Below, piece after piece: positions 44,909-53,933 of a DNA stretch of 64,000 bases (its first letter is position 1; each line of letters starts with the position of its first letter). This DNA is from Cecembia rubra (GTDB lineage Bacteria; Bacteroidota; Bacteroidia; Cytophagales; Cyclobacteriaceae): NCBI RefSeq assembly GCF_003014575.1, contig NZ_PYGF01000007.1:212580-276579 (forward strand). Reading direction: 5' to 3'. The notes beneath the pieces are model-generated. The model did not search any database. It was not told where the DNA came from and worked only from the letters and a program-made list of their open reading frames with translations. A program made the position numbers and the translations under genes.

Positions 44909-46741
44909 TCAATCCATATTTTTCTTGGCCACTAGCCAGCCTTTAGCTTTAGAAAGTCCTGGCGTTTTTCCGGTAAAGAGCTTCCCCGCTTTTTTGTCCT
45001 CTTTGAGTTGCCACTTATACCAGTGGGTAGCTACCCGTGCAAATTCACCTCCATAAGGCTGACCATAGGTGCCGCCATGCCCTACATCGAGATTGCCAAC
45101 GAAAATGGGCACATGGTTGATCCGTTCAAAATCGTCCATGCCATTGCCATAGGCTATGTCGGACTTTCCTCCCAAAAGATAAAGTGTGGGAACTTTGATA
45201 TTGCTCAGTTGCTCTTTGGTCACTTGGGGCATTCCTGGCCTTCCTTCACCCGGATTGCCCAAAACGCCACTGTTGAAAACCCCAATGGTGCTAATCCGTG
45301 GATCCCCGGCAACTTCAAGCGTTTGAAGACCACCGCAGGACATCCCGCTCACGGCTATTTTTTCAGTATCCAGTTTTCGGAAGTAAGGGCTTTTTGGATC
45401 ATTGTTCTGGGCAATGGCCCAGTCAATGGCGTCCAAAAGTTTATGCGACTTAGAACGGACATCTGATTGTTTGGGCATGGTGCCGATGGCAATAACCAAA
45501 AAACCATGAGAGGCTACTTCATTTAGGAAATTGATATGCTCCCAAGGAGAATCAAAACAGGCACCATTTCCCCAAGCGATGATGGGGAGTTTATTTTTTT
45601 CGCCAAACTTGCTTAGATCCTGAGGTTTAAATACTGTATGGGTAGGAAGGCTGGTTTCAGACACCATGATAGCAGGGAATTCTCCTGTACCACCATTTTC
45701 TATGATTTCAGAGAGGGTATTCTGGAAAACCAGATTTTCCGAGAAAAAGGGAAGGGCCTTGGTTTGGATACGTTCCGCAATCCGATTCAGATGATCCCCT
45801 TCATAGCTTTCATAGAAATGTGGGATTTGGTAAGATTCCAAAAGCTCATGAAGGGATTTGGTGGCCTCACTGATTCCCCGGTCCTGTAAGCCGGCATCCA
45901 ATGCGATAGCCTTTAGTTTTTTGAGATTGATGATGTATTGGTCTACAATATTGAGGGTTCTGTTGGCGATGATCTTGTTGATAACCTCCTGTCGGTGCTC
46001 CCCGTTCTTTGCAGGAAGGTCAAGATAAAAGGGAGGATTTTGGGGATTAGGAGCAAAGGCAGCTGAAGTGGCCAGCGTCGCAATTTCGAAGAAATTGGCT
46101 CCTTCCAATTGATCCGGAGTAAATTTCTCCAGTTTGGCCATCAGTTCTCCATTGGTATTGGCCCCACCATCCATGCAGCAAGGGCTGAGGGCATAAATGG
46201 CAGAAAAGACCTCGGGATACTTCATCCCCAAGCGCAAGGTGCCATAACCTCCCATAGAATGCCCGGCCAGTCCGCGGCTTCTTTTGTCAGCTAAAGTGCG
46301 GTAGTTGGTATCAATATATTCCACGAGTTCCTTGGTGACGAAAGTTTCCCAATCACCGATGGTAGCTGAATTCGCATACATACTGCCTTTGAAGCGGTTA
46401 TAGGCATTGGGCATCACCACGATCATTTCTTTGGAAAGTCCTTCGGCAAGGGACTGCTCGATGACGGTTTGCAGATTGATCCAATGTTTTTCCCAACCAA
46501 ACCATTGTGAGTCGGTGTCTGTAAAACCATGAAGCATGTACAGCACTGGGTAACGGTTTTCTGGGTTAGATTGGTAAGAGGTGGGCAAATAAACAGTCAC
46601 ATCCCTCTCTGTCGGATCTCCGATCAGGTTGCCCTCCAATGCAGCGCTGTAGACTTTGATGCGTTCCTTGCTGCCTTTTTGGGCAAATGTTGAGTTTATA
46701 CTCAGGCACATTAAAAGGATTAAAAGAAGGTGCTTTTTCAT
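44909..46741 (-). CDS. Two-domain alpha/beta-hydrolase (esterase D-like + second hydrolase)
   Basis: This secreted 610-residue protein has a signal peptide cleaved near residue 21 (TFAQ). Residues about 28-335 form a putative esterase of the EstD/feruloyl-esterase type with YMLHGFTDT, nucleophile GHSMGG (Ser162) and catalytic His317 (GDHLNR). Residues about 350-600 form a second alpha/beta-hydrolase with [13 protein letters not shown], nucleophile GMSCGG (Ser468) and a DVGHGGTY His. Both nucleophile elbows are intact. Such a fusion suggests action on two ester bonds of one polymer, possibly plant-derived. Confidence 0.85.
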   Translation of the reverse strand: MKKHLLLILLMCLSINSTFAQKGSKERIKVYSAALEGNLIGDPTERDVTVYLPTSYQSNPENRYPVLYMLHGFTDTDSQWFGWEKHWINLQTVIEQSLAEGLSKEMIVVMPNAYNRFKGSMYANSATIGDWETFVTKELVEYIDTNYRTLADKRSRGLAGHSMGGYGTLRLGMKYPEVFSAIYALSPCCMDGGANTNGELMAKLEKFTPDQLEGANFFEIATLATSAAFAPNPQNPPFYLDLPAKNGEHRQEVINKIIANRTLNIVDQYIINLKKLKAIALDAGLQDRGISEATKSLHELLESYQIPHFYESYEGDHLNRIAERIQTKALPFFSENLVFQNTLSEIIENGGTGEFPAIMVSETSLPTHTVFKPQDLSKFGEKNKLPIIAWGNGACFDSPWEHINFLNEVASHGFLVIAIGTMPKQSDVRSKSHKLLDAIDWAIAQNNDPKSPYFRKLDTEKIAVSGMSCGGLQTLEVAGDPRISTIGVFNSGVLGNPGEGRPGMPQVTKEQLSNIKVPTLYLLGGKSDIAYGNGMDDFERINHVPIFVGNLDVGHGGTYGQPYGGEFARVATHWYKWQLKEDKKAGKLFTGKTPGLSKAKGWLVAKKNMD

Positions 46742-47038
46742 AGGTCAATGGGTTTATGCATTAATTTTCAGAGGAGCGTAAATCAGTTTCAATAACCTCC
46801 TGTAGTGATCAGTGATTTGAACAGCGGATGTAATTCCCTGTTGGTAAGGGGATCTATTATCAAAAATAGGAATCTCAAATGGTAAATAGTGATGGAGGTA
46901 AAAAAAGTTTTGGCAATATCCCATGTGGATAACTCTCAGATTTAAAGTTGGGGACAGGAAAATTACTAAAAAGAAAAAGGTAGTGAAATTAAGCCTCTCA
47001 CTACCTTTTATACCTGTTTTGTTGATATCCTAAATTTT
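46742..47038. other. Intergenic gap with terminator and DnaA-box word
   Basis: No gene is visible. It holds the terminator of the OmpA-family gene and one TGTGGATAA at 46924-46932. Confidence 0.5.
46974..47009. terminator. Terminator of the OmpA-family gene (symmetrical)
   Basis: AAAAGGTAGTGA pairs with TCACTACCTTTT across a nine-base loop. Flanking A and T tracts make it usable by the minus-strand gene ending at 47039. Confidence 0.8.
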
Positions 47039-49455
47039 TCAAGGTCCCTTATTGCTCCACCTTAAGGTGGTCCGCCTATTTTCCTGGTGCTGTGCATTGG
47101 AACAAGACCTGGAGTTGCAATCATGAATAGGACGGGTTTTTCCAAAGTAAGCATATTCAATCCTGTCTGATTCAATGCCTTTGCTTATTAAATAATCCAC
47201 AACAGCTTTTGCTCTTTTTTCGGACAGGTATTCATTATAGACTTCATTTCCCCTTTGGTCTGTATGCCCTTCTATGGTAATCTTCAGATCAGGATTGTTT
47301 TTCATCTGATTGGCCACATTATCCAATTCAACCCTGTGCTGTTCTCTGATGTTGCTTTTGTCAAAATCAAAATAAAGGGTAGGTAAATCCTGGGACTTAT
47401 CCACATTGATTTCCTCCGAAACAGTTGGGGCAAGTACCAGATCGCAAGGATCTGTTGTTCCCGCAGGTAACTTGTATTGTTTTTGCTGATCAGTAAATGC
47501 GGCCAGGATCAATTCACTTCTTCTGTTCATTTGATGATTTACTTCAGCGCATGGAACACCATCTCCGCAGTTGTTAACCAATCTTTCTTCTCCGAACCAT
47601 TCCGTGCTGATGCGATCTGCCGCCAAGCCTAGACCTGTTAAATATTCTTTGACGGACTCGGCTCTCTTTTCGCTGAGTTTCTCATTGTATTCATTCGCAC
47701 CTCTTGAATCGGTATGTGAATTGACATAAAGAACTGTATGAGGATTATCCACCATCAATGCTGCAATTTTATTGAGCGTTTGTCTTTCACTTTCCCTTAT
47801 GTCCGATTTATCAAAATCATAGTAAATGTTATCCACATACATTTTGGAGTTATAAGGAATCGGAGCCAGCTTGTATGTCATCATAAGCGTATCACCTTCA
47901 AATCCAACTGTACTGAAAGACTTGTCTTCCAAATCAAAAAATCCATTTTTAGAAATTTTCAAGCGATAATCTGAATCAGGATCCAAGCTTGCATGTAAGA
48001 TACCTTCCTTGGTAAGTTCTGTTTGAAGAGGATTGCCCAAGTTATCCACAATGTTAGATTCAAATTCCGTGATGGATTCTCCATACAGTCCTCCACTGTA
48101 ACTTTCAACACTTTGAACATTTCCCTTAGGGTATAGATATCATCCAGGCCCATACCATCTTTTCTATCGGAAGTAAAATACCTTTTGCCGTTCTCTGCTA
48201 CTACAAAAAAGAAATCATCCCGGGTACTGTTGTAGGGAGCTCCCATGTTGCGTAAGTTATCCACACGGCCATTGACGATGTCTGCTGCAAAAATGTCCAT
48301 ACCCCCAAAACCTACATGTCCCCTAGAGGAAAAGAATAGCTGGTTGTCGTGGATAAAGGGATGGCTTTCACTGTGTGGTGTATTGATAATTGGACCTAGG
48401 TTTACCGGTTTTGAAAAATTAAAATTGTCATCAAAAGCTGAATAGTAAAGATCAAAACCACCATGTCCACCAGGCATATCTGAGGCAAAATAGAGTCTTT
48501 TAGAAGACTTATCCACAAAAGGGTTCATGACCCCATAAGACAAGTGGTCATTGTATTTAAATGGTTTGCTATTCGTGATATTCCCCGAATCATCAATTTT
48601 GCCAAAATAAATCCCGGCATGATTGACTATGTTCTTGCTTCCTTTAACCTTTGTTTTTGCAACAAATGCTGTGTAAAAAATAATGTCCTTTTCTGAAAAA
48701 TAATGCGGATCGCTGACGTGAAAGACATTTTTTAAATCGGTGTTCACTGCTGCAACTTCACCTTCGGCGTTTTTCCTGTAAATTTTGTAAAACTCACGCT
48801 CATTGTAATTGCTTTTCTCTTGGCTAAAAATCTCATTTTTGGCATCCAGCCTAAATGTTGGAATGGATTGGCTATTTCCCACAGGACCCCGGTCGCTGGA
48901 GAAAAGTAAATGGCCGTTTTTTTCAAATGTAATTCCCAATTCAGAGGCATCGGAATTAATTTCTTCAAGGGAAGCCAGCTTTAAGTTCGATTTTTTGTGC
49001 AGTTTTCTAATTCCATCAATATTCAATTCCGGGAAATCAGCTGAGACATATCCTCCCTTTTCCAAAAGGGTATCAATTTCTTCCCAATTGTGGATCTTCA
49101 GGGCAGCAATCAAATAATCTTGATAGTCCTGCTTGGTTGATTCAGAGTAAGCAATCGCTTTTTTCCGCCATTCATAGGCTTCATCGTAAGATCCAAATTT
49201 TTCTAATGTATTGGCTAATTTGACTGCTGTTTCATATTTTTCCTTCTTGTTGTAAGCCTTTTTGTAAGCATTGGCGGCTTTATAGTAATTTTCCAAATTA
49301 AATTGCGTGTCCGCATATCTCAAGATAGCACTCTGCGCCTGGGAATCGATTTGAATAAAAAGCAAACAAAGAAGAGAGAGCGCAAATAGTGTAATTGCCT
49401 TTCTGCCTGAATGAAAAATAAATGATTTAAAAAGTCCGAACTTGATCATAATCAT
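47039..49455 (-). pseudogene. OmpA/PD40/TPR envelope protein with PorE-like architecture, broken by one frameshift
   Basis: One gene is split into two frames. The 5' part (49455 down to about 48080) encodes a signal peptide, TPR-like helices (about 40-130), and a PD40/WD40-type propeller with repeated LFFSSRGHVGFGGMDIFA, RLYFASDMPGGHGGFDLY and FTSDRKDGMGLDDIY. It then enters a carboxypeptidase-like domain (VLKVTVEDCMENP). At about 48060-48085 the sense continues in another frame (ITEFESNIVDNLGNPLQTEL), leading to two tandem OmpA domains (VNSHTDSRGANEYN and IEGHTDQRGNEVYN). A one-base deletion near AATCC explains it. The order TPR-PD40-CRD-OmpA matches PorE of the type IX secretion system. Either a real mutation or a sequencing error. 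Confidence 0.8.
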
Positions 49456-49913
49456 TTTTTTAACAGCCTGTTTTTCCAGTTTTTGATAGCCATGGCACAT
49501 AGTACTGATAAAATCCACTAGAGTTTTCGCAACTGCTAAGTGCTTGATGTAACTTTCCAGAAATGTGGATAACTTTATTGTTGGTGATTAATTTTTTTAT
49601 TTATCGAGATTTTTCAGTCAAGAAAAACAGTAACTCTATCTTCGATGAAATGAATAACTTTACGCTTATGGCAAGCAGAATTTCACAAAATATTATACAC
49701 AAAATTGGTGATATTTTGACAATTTCAAAATTTATTTGATAAAAAATTAGCAAAAACAAAACAAAAATTTATAAGATGTGTTTTTTTGCTATTGAGATGC
49801 AAAAAAATAGTGGTGCAATACTTTGGATACAGTTAGCTGTTTATTGAAAAACTTAGGCTATCAAGGAAATGATTGAAATTAATCAGTTTGAATTTGACCA
49901 AAATACTTCCCGA
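49456..49913. other. Very AT-rich intergenic region with two DnaA-box words
   Basis: Bases 49681-49800 have only 24 G or C of 120. TGTGGATAA lies at 49564-49572 and TTATACACA at 49693-49701. No credible gene. It contains the promoter of the OmpA-family gene and perhaps a replication-related element. Confidence 0.45.
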
Positions 49914-50768
49914 TCAATAGAAAATGATGGTTTTATTCCCATAGGCCAGTACTTTCCTGTCCAAATGGTACTTGATGGCTTTTGACAATACGACTTTTTC
50001 CACATCCTGACCAATTTGTACCAAATCAGAAGGCGTGTTATGGTGTCTGACACGGGCCACTTCCTGTTCGATGATGGGTCCTGCATCCAATTCCTCTGTA
50101 ACATAATGTGCAGTGGCCCCAATGATTTTAACGCCACGTTCATATGCCGCATGGTAAGGTTTTGCCCCTACGAAAGCAGGTAAAAAAGAATGATGAATGT
50201 TGATAACTTGATTTGGATATTGATTGATGAAGTCGCTGGACAGTATCTGCATGTACCTGGCCAAAACAATAAAATCAACATTAAACTCCTTTAATAACGC
50301 GATTTGTTGCTGTTCCACCTCCGTTTTATTTGACTTATCCACAGGCAGGTGATAGAAAGGAATATTGAACGCTTTAACTACTCCTTGCAAATCCATGTGG
50401 TTGGATATCACCAAAGGGATATCCACATCAAACTGTCCCGAATATACCCTGCTAAGGATATCAAATAAGCAGTGGGAAAGTTTTGATACAAACAGTGCCA
50501 TCCTTGGTTTTGGAAAGTTGAAGTATAAATCGAATTTCATCCCGAATTTGACGGCCACTTCTTTTTCGAAGGAAGGTCTGATCTCATCTTTATGAAGTCC
50601 AAAGCTTTCCAACTCCCATGCTGCCCGCATAAAAAACATTCCGATTTCCTCGTCAACATGCTGGTCTACTTCTAAAATATTGCCCTGATATTTGTACAAA
50701 AAATCAGAAATATGGGCTACAATGCCTTTTTGGTCCGGGCATTGGATAATCAAAATTGCCTTGTTCAT
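49914..50768 (-). CDS. purU: Formyltetrahydrofolate deformylase
   Basis: This 284-residue cytoplasmic enzyme hydrolyses 10-formyl-THF to formate and THF, balancing one-carbon pools. An N-terminal ACT domain (residues 1-85; LIIQCPDQKGIVAHIS) precedes the formyl-transfer domain. Catalytic residues are visible: Asn190, His192 (VINIHHSFLPAFVGAKPYHAAYERGVK) and Asp228 (TEELDAGPIIEQ). The length is normal. It lies 77 bases downstream of the SNF2 helicase gene on the same strand. Confidence 0.96.
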   Translation of the reverse strand: MNKAILIIQCPDQKGIVAHISDFLYKYQGNILEVDQHVDEEIGMFFMRAAWELESFGLHKDEIRPSFEKEVAVKFGMKFDLYFNFPKPRMALFVSKLSHCLFDILSRVYSGQFDVDIPLVISNHMDLQGVVKAFNIPFYHLPVDKSNKTEVEQQQIALLKEFNVDFIVLARYMQILSSDFINQYPNQVINIHHSFLPAFVGAKPYHAAYERGVKIIGATAHYVTEELDAGPIIEQEVARVRHHNTPSDLVQIGQDVEKVVLSKAIKYHLDRKVLAYGNKTIIFY

Positions 50769-50845
50769 AGGTATATAGGTTTGATTTTAAAAATAATCCA
50801 AAAAATTGATGATTGCCAAAGGTCTTGCCGATGGAAACCATCAAT

Positions 50846-53776
50846 TTAGGCCAGTAAAGCCTCGATATCATCTTTGCTAAGGCTCTTCATAAAGCTTTCT
50901 TCGGTACTGATCAATTCGCCTGCTAAAGCCATTTTTCTTTCCTGAAGGGCCATGATTTTTTCCTCAACTGTATTGTGGGTAATGAATTTGTAAATCATGA
51001 CTTTGTTCTCCTGCCCGATACGGTGTGCCCTGTCTATGGCCTGTGCCTCAACTGCCGGGTTCCACCAAGGGTCCAAAAGGAAGACATACTCTGCCTTGGT
51101 AAGGTTAAGCCCGACTCCACCAGCCTTAAGGGAAATCAGGAAAATTTTGATCTTTTCATTTTCCTGGAAGGCCTTAACTTGAGCCTGTCGGTCTTTGGTG
51201 GTACCATCGAGGTAGGCATAAGGAATATTTTCTTCATTCAGATATTCCCTGACAATGGCCAAATGTCTTACAAATTGGCTGAAAACAAGGACTTTGTGCC
51301 CTTCACTTGCCGTAGCTTCCAGCATGTGGATAACATCCTCGAGTTTTCCTGAATCACCCGTATAATGTTTATCCACAAGCTTGGGATGGTTGGCTATCTG
51401 CCTCAACTGGGTCAGACCCCTCAATAAAGTAAACTGTTGGTTTTTTAGCCCAGGAAGGGTCATTTCACTGATAATTTTTTCCCTGTAATAGCTTTTTACC
51501 TCTTCATAGGCTTTTTCCTGTTCAGGGGTCATCGTGGCGTATTTGACACTGATTACCTTTTCAGGCAGGTCCGTTGCCACCTGACTTTTGAGTCGGCGCA
51601 TGATGAAAGGTTTGATCATGGCATGCAGTTTAGCGGCCTTGTCCATATCGTTTTTCTTTTCGATAGGTTGCAAAAACTGCTTTTTGAACATGCCCTGTGT
51701 ACCCAATAGCCCCTTGTTGATAAAGTTCATCTGGGACCAAAGATCCATGGTGCCGTTTTCCACAGGGGTACCTGTGAGGATCAGTTTTTGCCTGCAATTA
51801 AGCTCACAGACAGCTTTGGAAATGATACTTCCCGGATTTTTGATGGCCTGGGATTCATCCAAGATGATGTAATTAAAGTAGAATTCCTTTAAGATATCCA
51901 CATCCATACGCGCAATACCATAAGAAGTGAGCACCAGGTCGTACTTAGCGAACCTGCTGCTGTCCTTGATTCTTTGGGTTCCTGTATAGGTAAGAATCTT
52001 CAATCCTGGGGTAAACTTTTTTGCTTCAAGTTCCCAGTTGTAAATCAGGGAAGTCGGCATGACCAACAATGATGTCGCTGCAGGATTGGCTTCTTTCTCA
52101 TGTGCCAACAAAGCCAAGGCCTGTACGGTTTTTCCCAAACCCATATCATCTGCAAGACATCCGCCAAAGCGGTATTCATTTAGGAACCTCAGCCAATTGT
52201 AGCCCGCTTTTTGGTAAGGGCGAAGCTCTCCTTTAAAGGTAAAAGGCAAATCATAATCTTCGATCTGACTAAAATCCCGCAACTTTTCCAGTTTTCTGCT
52301 CAAGGTCAACTGTAACAGATTCCCTTCTTGGAGTTCCTGAGCAAGGGCTATGTGATGCTTTTTCAGAACCAACCCTGAAGATTTTTCATCCTCCTGCTCT
52401 TCCAGAAAAGCAAACATTTCTGAATAATCCACAAACCATGAATTCGGGATTACCGCTATCTCCCCATTTGGCAGTTCAAATTCTGATTTGCCCTGAAGCA
52501 ATAATTTCCGCAGCTTATGGAAGGGTACTTCAAAGGAACCAAACTTGATTATGGCATGCACATCAAACCAGTCAATGTTTTCCTTGACCTCTACAGAGAT
52601 TCTGGCATTTCCAAGAAAATATTTTTTACCTTTTATGGTACTTGTCTGGTGAATAGCGATATTCTTTGCTTCTAATGCTTCCCTATTGCTATTGATCCAT
52701 CCAAAGGCCATGGATTTAAAAAGTGAATACTTCCCGGATTTGACCGGCAGATTGAGATCTTTTAGGAAGTCCCCATAATACTTTTCCTTTTCCGGATTCC
52801 TGATTACTTTATGAAAAACATAATTGTCTCCAATTATTTCCAGCTCTACATTATTGTCTCGACGGTCTTCCGAACGAAAAGAATAAGGCCCATATTGGAA
52901 ATGAAGATCAAATACAATTTTTTCTTCCTCTACATCTTCTAAAAAATTACCAAAAAGATCCGTTTTGGGGGTAGATGGAAGGTCACTTAAGTAAAGAATT
53001 GCCTGTGGTTCACTTCTTTCTACTTTTATGTCAAAGCCAACAGCATAGACATCGAAAGAGGCAAGCAATTGGGTTACAAATTTACGATAGTATTGCTCCT
53101 CAACTTTTTTGGGGATAACTATGAATTTTTTATTCAGAAATGGCTGTAGCTTTTTCCCGTCTACCCCTTTTTTGAAACTATACAACCTATAATCCACAAC
53201 AAGCCAGGCAGGTTCATTGCAGACCAAATAGGCATTTCTATATTGCCATTCCAGCTTTTCACCCTCATATTTGATGGTGGGAAAATAATGGGTATTCTCT
53301 TCATTCCTTCTGAAATGAAAAAGCACAGATGCTTTTTGAGGCATGATTTCTATTTCTCTCCAAATAGGATTGCCATCATTTCCCATTTCAAAAAGTCGTT
53401 TACCATGTAGGTTCTCCAAAACTTTTGACCTTAACCCTTCCAGTTTGAGTTCAATCAATTCTTGAATGGTTTTATTCTCAGTTTTTGGGTCATAGATTTT
53501 TCTGAGAAACTCTTTAGGCTTCAGCTTCTTTTGGTTGAACTTTTTAACAACCGCATCCTGCTGCATTTCATCCATCCATTTGATGAGTTTGTAATCTGTT
53601 TCATCAAGGCCAGACGCAAATTCTGGCGCATTGATGGAAGAAATGTTCTGATGGGCAAAAGAGAATCTTCCTTTTTCATCGAGTTGTACTACAAAAGATT
53701 CAAACAAAAGTCCAAGGAACTCATGGCTGAATAATGAATAAACAAGCTGAAATGGCTGTTCTGCAGAAACTTTCAT
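50846..53776 (-). CDS. SNF2-family DEAD/DEAH helicase
   Basis: This protein has 976 residues from ATG 53776; the frame extends only through a TTG at 53797. The N-terminal half (about 1-450) is a divergent bacterial extension. The ATPase core follows, with LADDMGLGKTVQAL (motif I), DESQAIKN (II), LLTGTPVENG (III), a C-terminal helicase lobe with FSQFVRHL, LKAGGVGLNLT and DPWWNPAVEAQAIDRAHRIGQ. It should use ATP to remodel DNA-protein complexes. No zinc finger is visible. Possibly co-transcribed with purU. Confidence 0.94.
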   Translation of the reverse strand: MKVSAEQPFQLVYSLFSHEFLGLLFESFVVQLDEKGRFSFAHQNISSINAPEFASGLDETDYKLIKWMDEMQQDAVVKKFNQKKLKPKEFLRKIYDPKTENKTIQELIELKLEGLRSKVLENLHGKRLFEMGNDGNPIWREIEIMPQKASVLFHFRRNEENTHYFPTIKYEGEKLEWQYRNAYLVCNEPAWLVVDYRLYSFKKGVDGKKLQPFLNKKFIVIPKKVEEQYYRKFVTQLLASFDVYAVGFDIKVERSEPQAILYLSDLPSTPKTDLFGNFLEDVEEEKIVFDLHFQYGPYSFRSEDRRDNNVELEIIGDNYVFHKVIRNPEKEKYYGDFLKDLNLPVKSGKYSLFKSMAFGWINSNREALEAKNIAIHQTSTIKGKKYFLGNARISVEVKENIDWFDVHAIIKFGSFEVPFHKLRKLLLQGKSEFELPNGEIAVIPNSWFVDYSEMFAFLEEQEDEKSSGLVLKKHHIALAQELQEGNLLQLTLSRKLEKLRDFSQIEDYDLPFTFKGELRPYQKAGYNWLRFLNEYRFGGCLADDMGLGKTVQALALLAHEKEANPAATSLLVMPTSLIYNWELEAKKFTPGLKILTYTGTQRIKDSSRFAKYDLVLTSYGIARMDVDILKEFYFNYIILDESQAIKNPGSIISKAVCELNCRQKLILTGTPVENGTMDLWSQMNFINKGLLGTQGMFKKQFLQPIEKKNDMDKAAKLHAMIKPFIMRRLKSQVATDLPEKVISVKYATMTPEQEKAYEEVKSYYREKIISEMTLPGLKNQQFTLLRGLTQLRQIANHPKLVDKHYTGDSGKLEDVIHMLEATASEGHKVLVFSQFVRHLAIVREYLNEENIPYAYLDGTTKDRQAQVKAFQENEKIKIFLISLKAGGVGLNLTKAEYVFLLDPWWNPAVEAQAIDRAHRIGQENKVMIYKFITHNTVEEKIMALQERKMALAGELISTEESFMKSLSKDDIEALLA

Positions 53777-53869
53777 GGTGCTGAAATAAATCACCAATAA
53801 AAATCAATTAGTGACTTAATTTTTGAAATCAAATTAGTTGGAAAAATACTGAAAAAAATTCTCATTAAA

Positions 53870-53898
53870 AAGATTGCGGAAGGGAAAATGCCCTTCCC
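53870..53898 (-). terminator. Terminator of the glycosyltransferase operon
   Basis: Stem GGAAGGG / CCCTTCC with a six-base loop, followed on the minus strand by GCAATCTTTTT. It lies just after the stop of the LAB_N-glycosyltransferase gene. Confidence 0.75.
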
Positions 53899-53933
53899 TG
53901 TCTTTTTAGCTTCATTTTCAATGGACTTAATTG

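Larger units (their letters stand above)
46924..49701. other. Dense cluster of DnaA-box words
   Basis: TTATCCACA (or its complement) occurs at 46924, 47397, 47829, 48042, 48257, 48509 and 49564, with the variant TTATACACA at 49693. Five lie in the OmpA-family gene, all read as Val-Asp-Lys/Asn there, so protein sequence partly explains them. The two flanking copies are intergenic. Confidence 0.5.
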
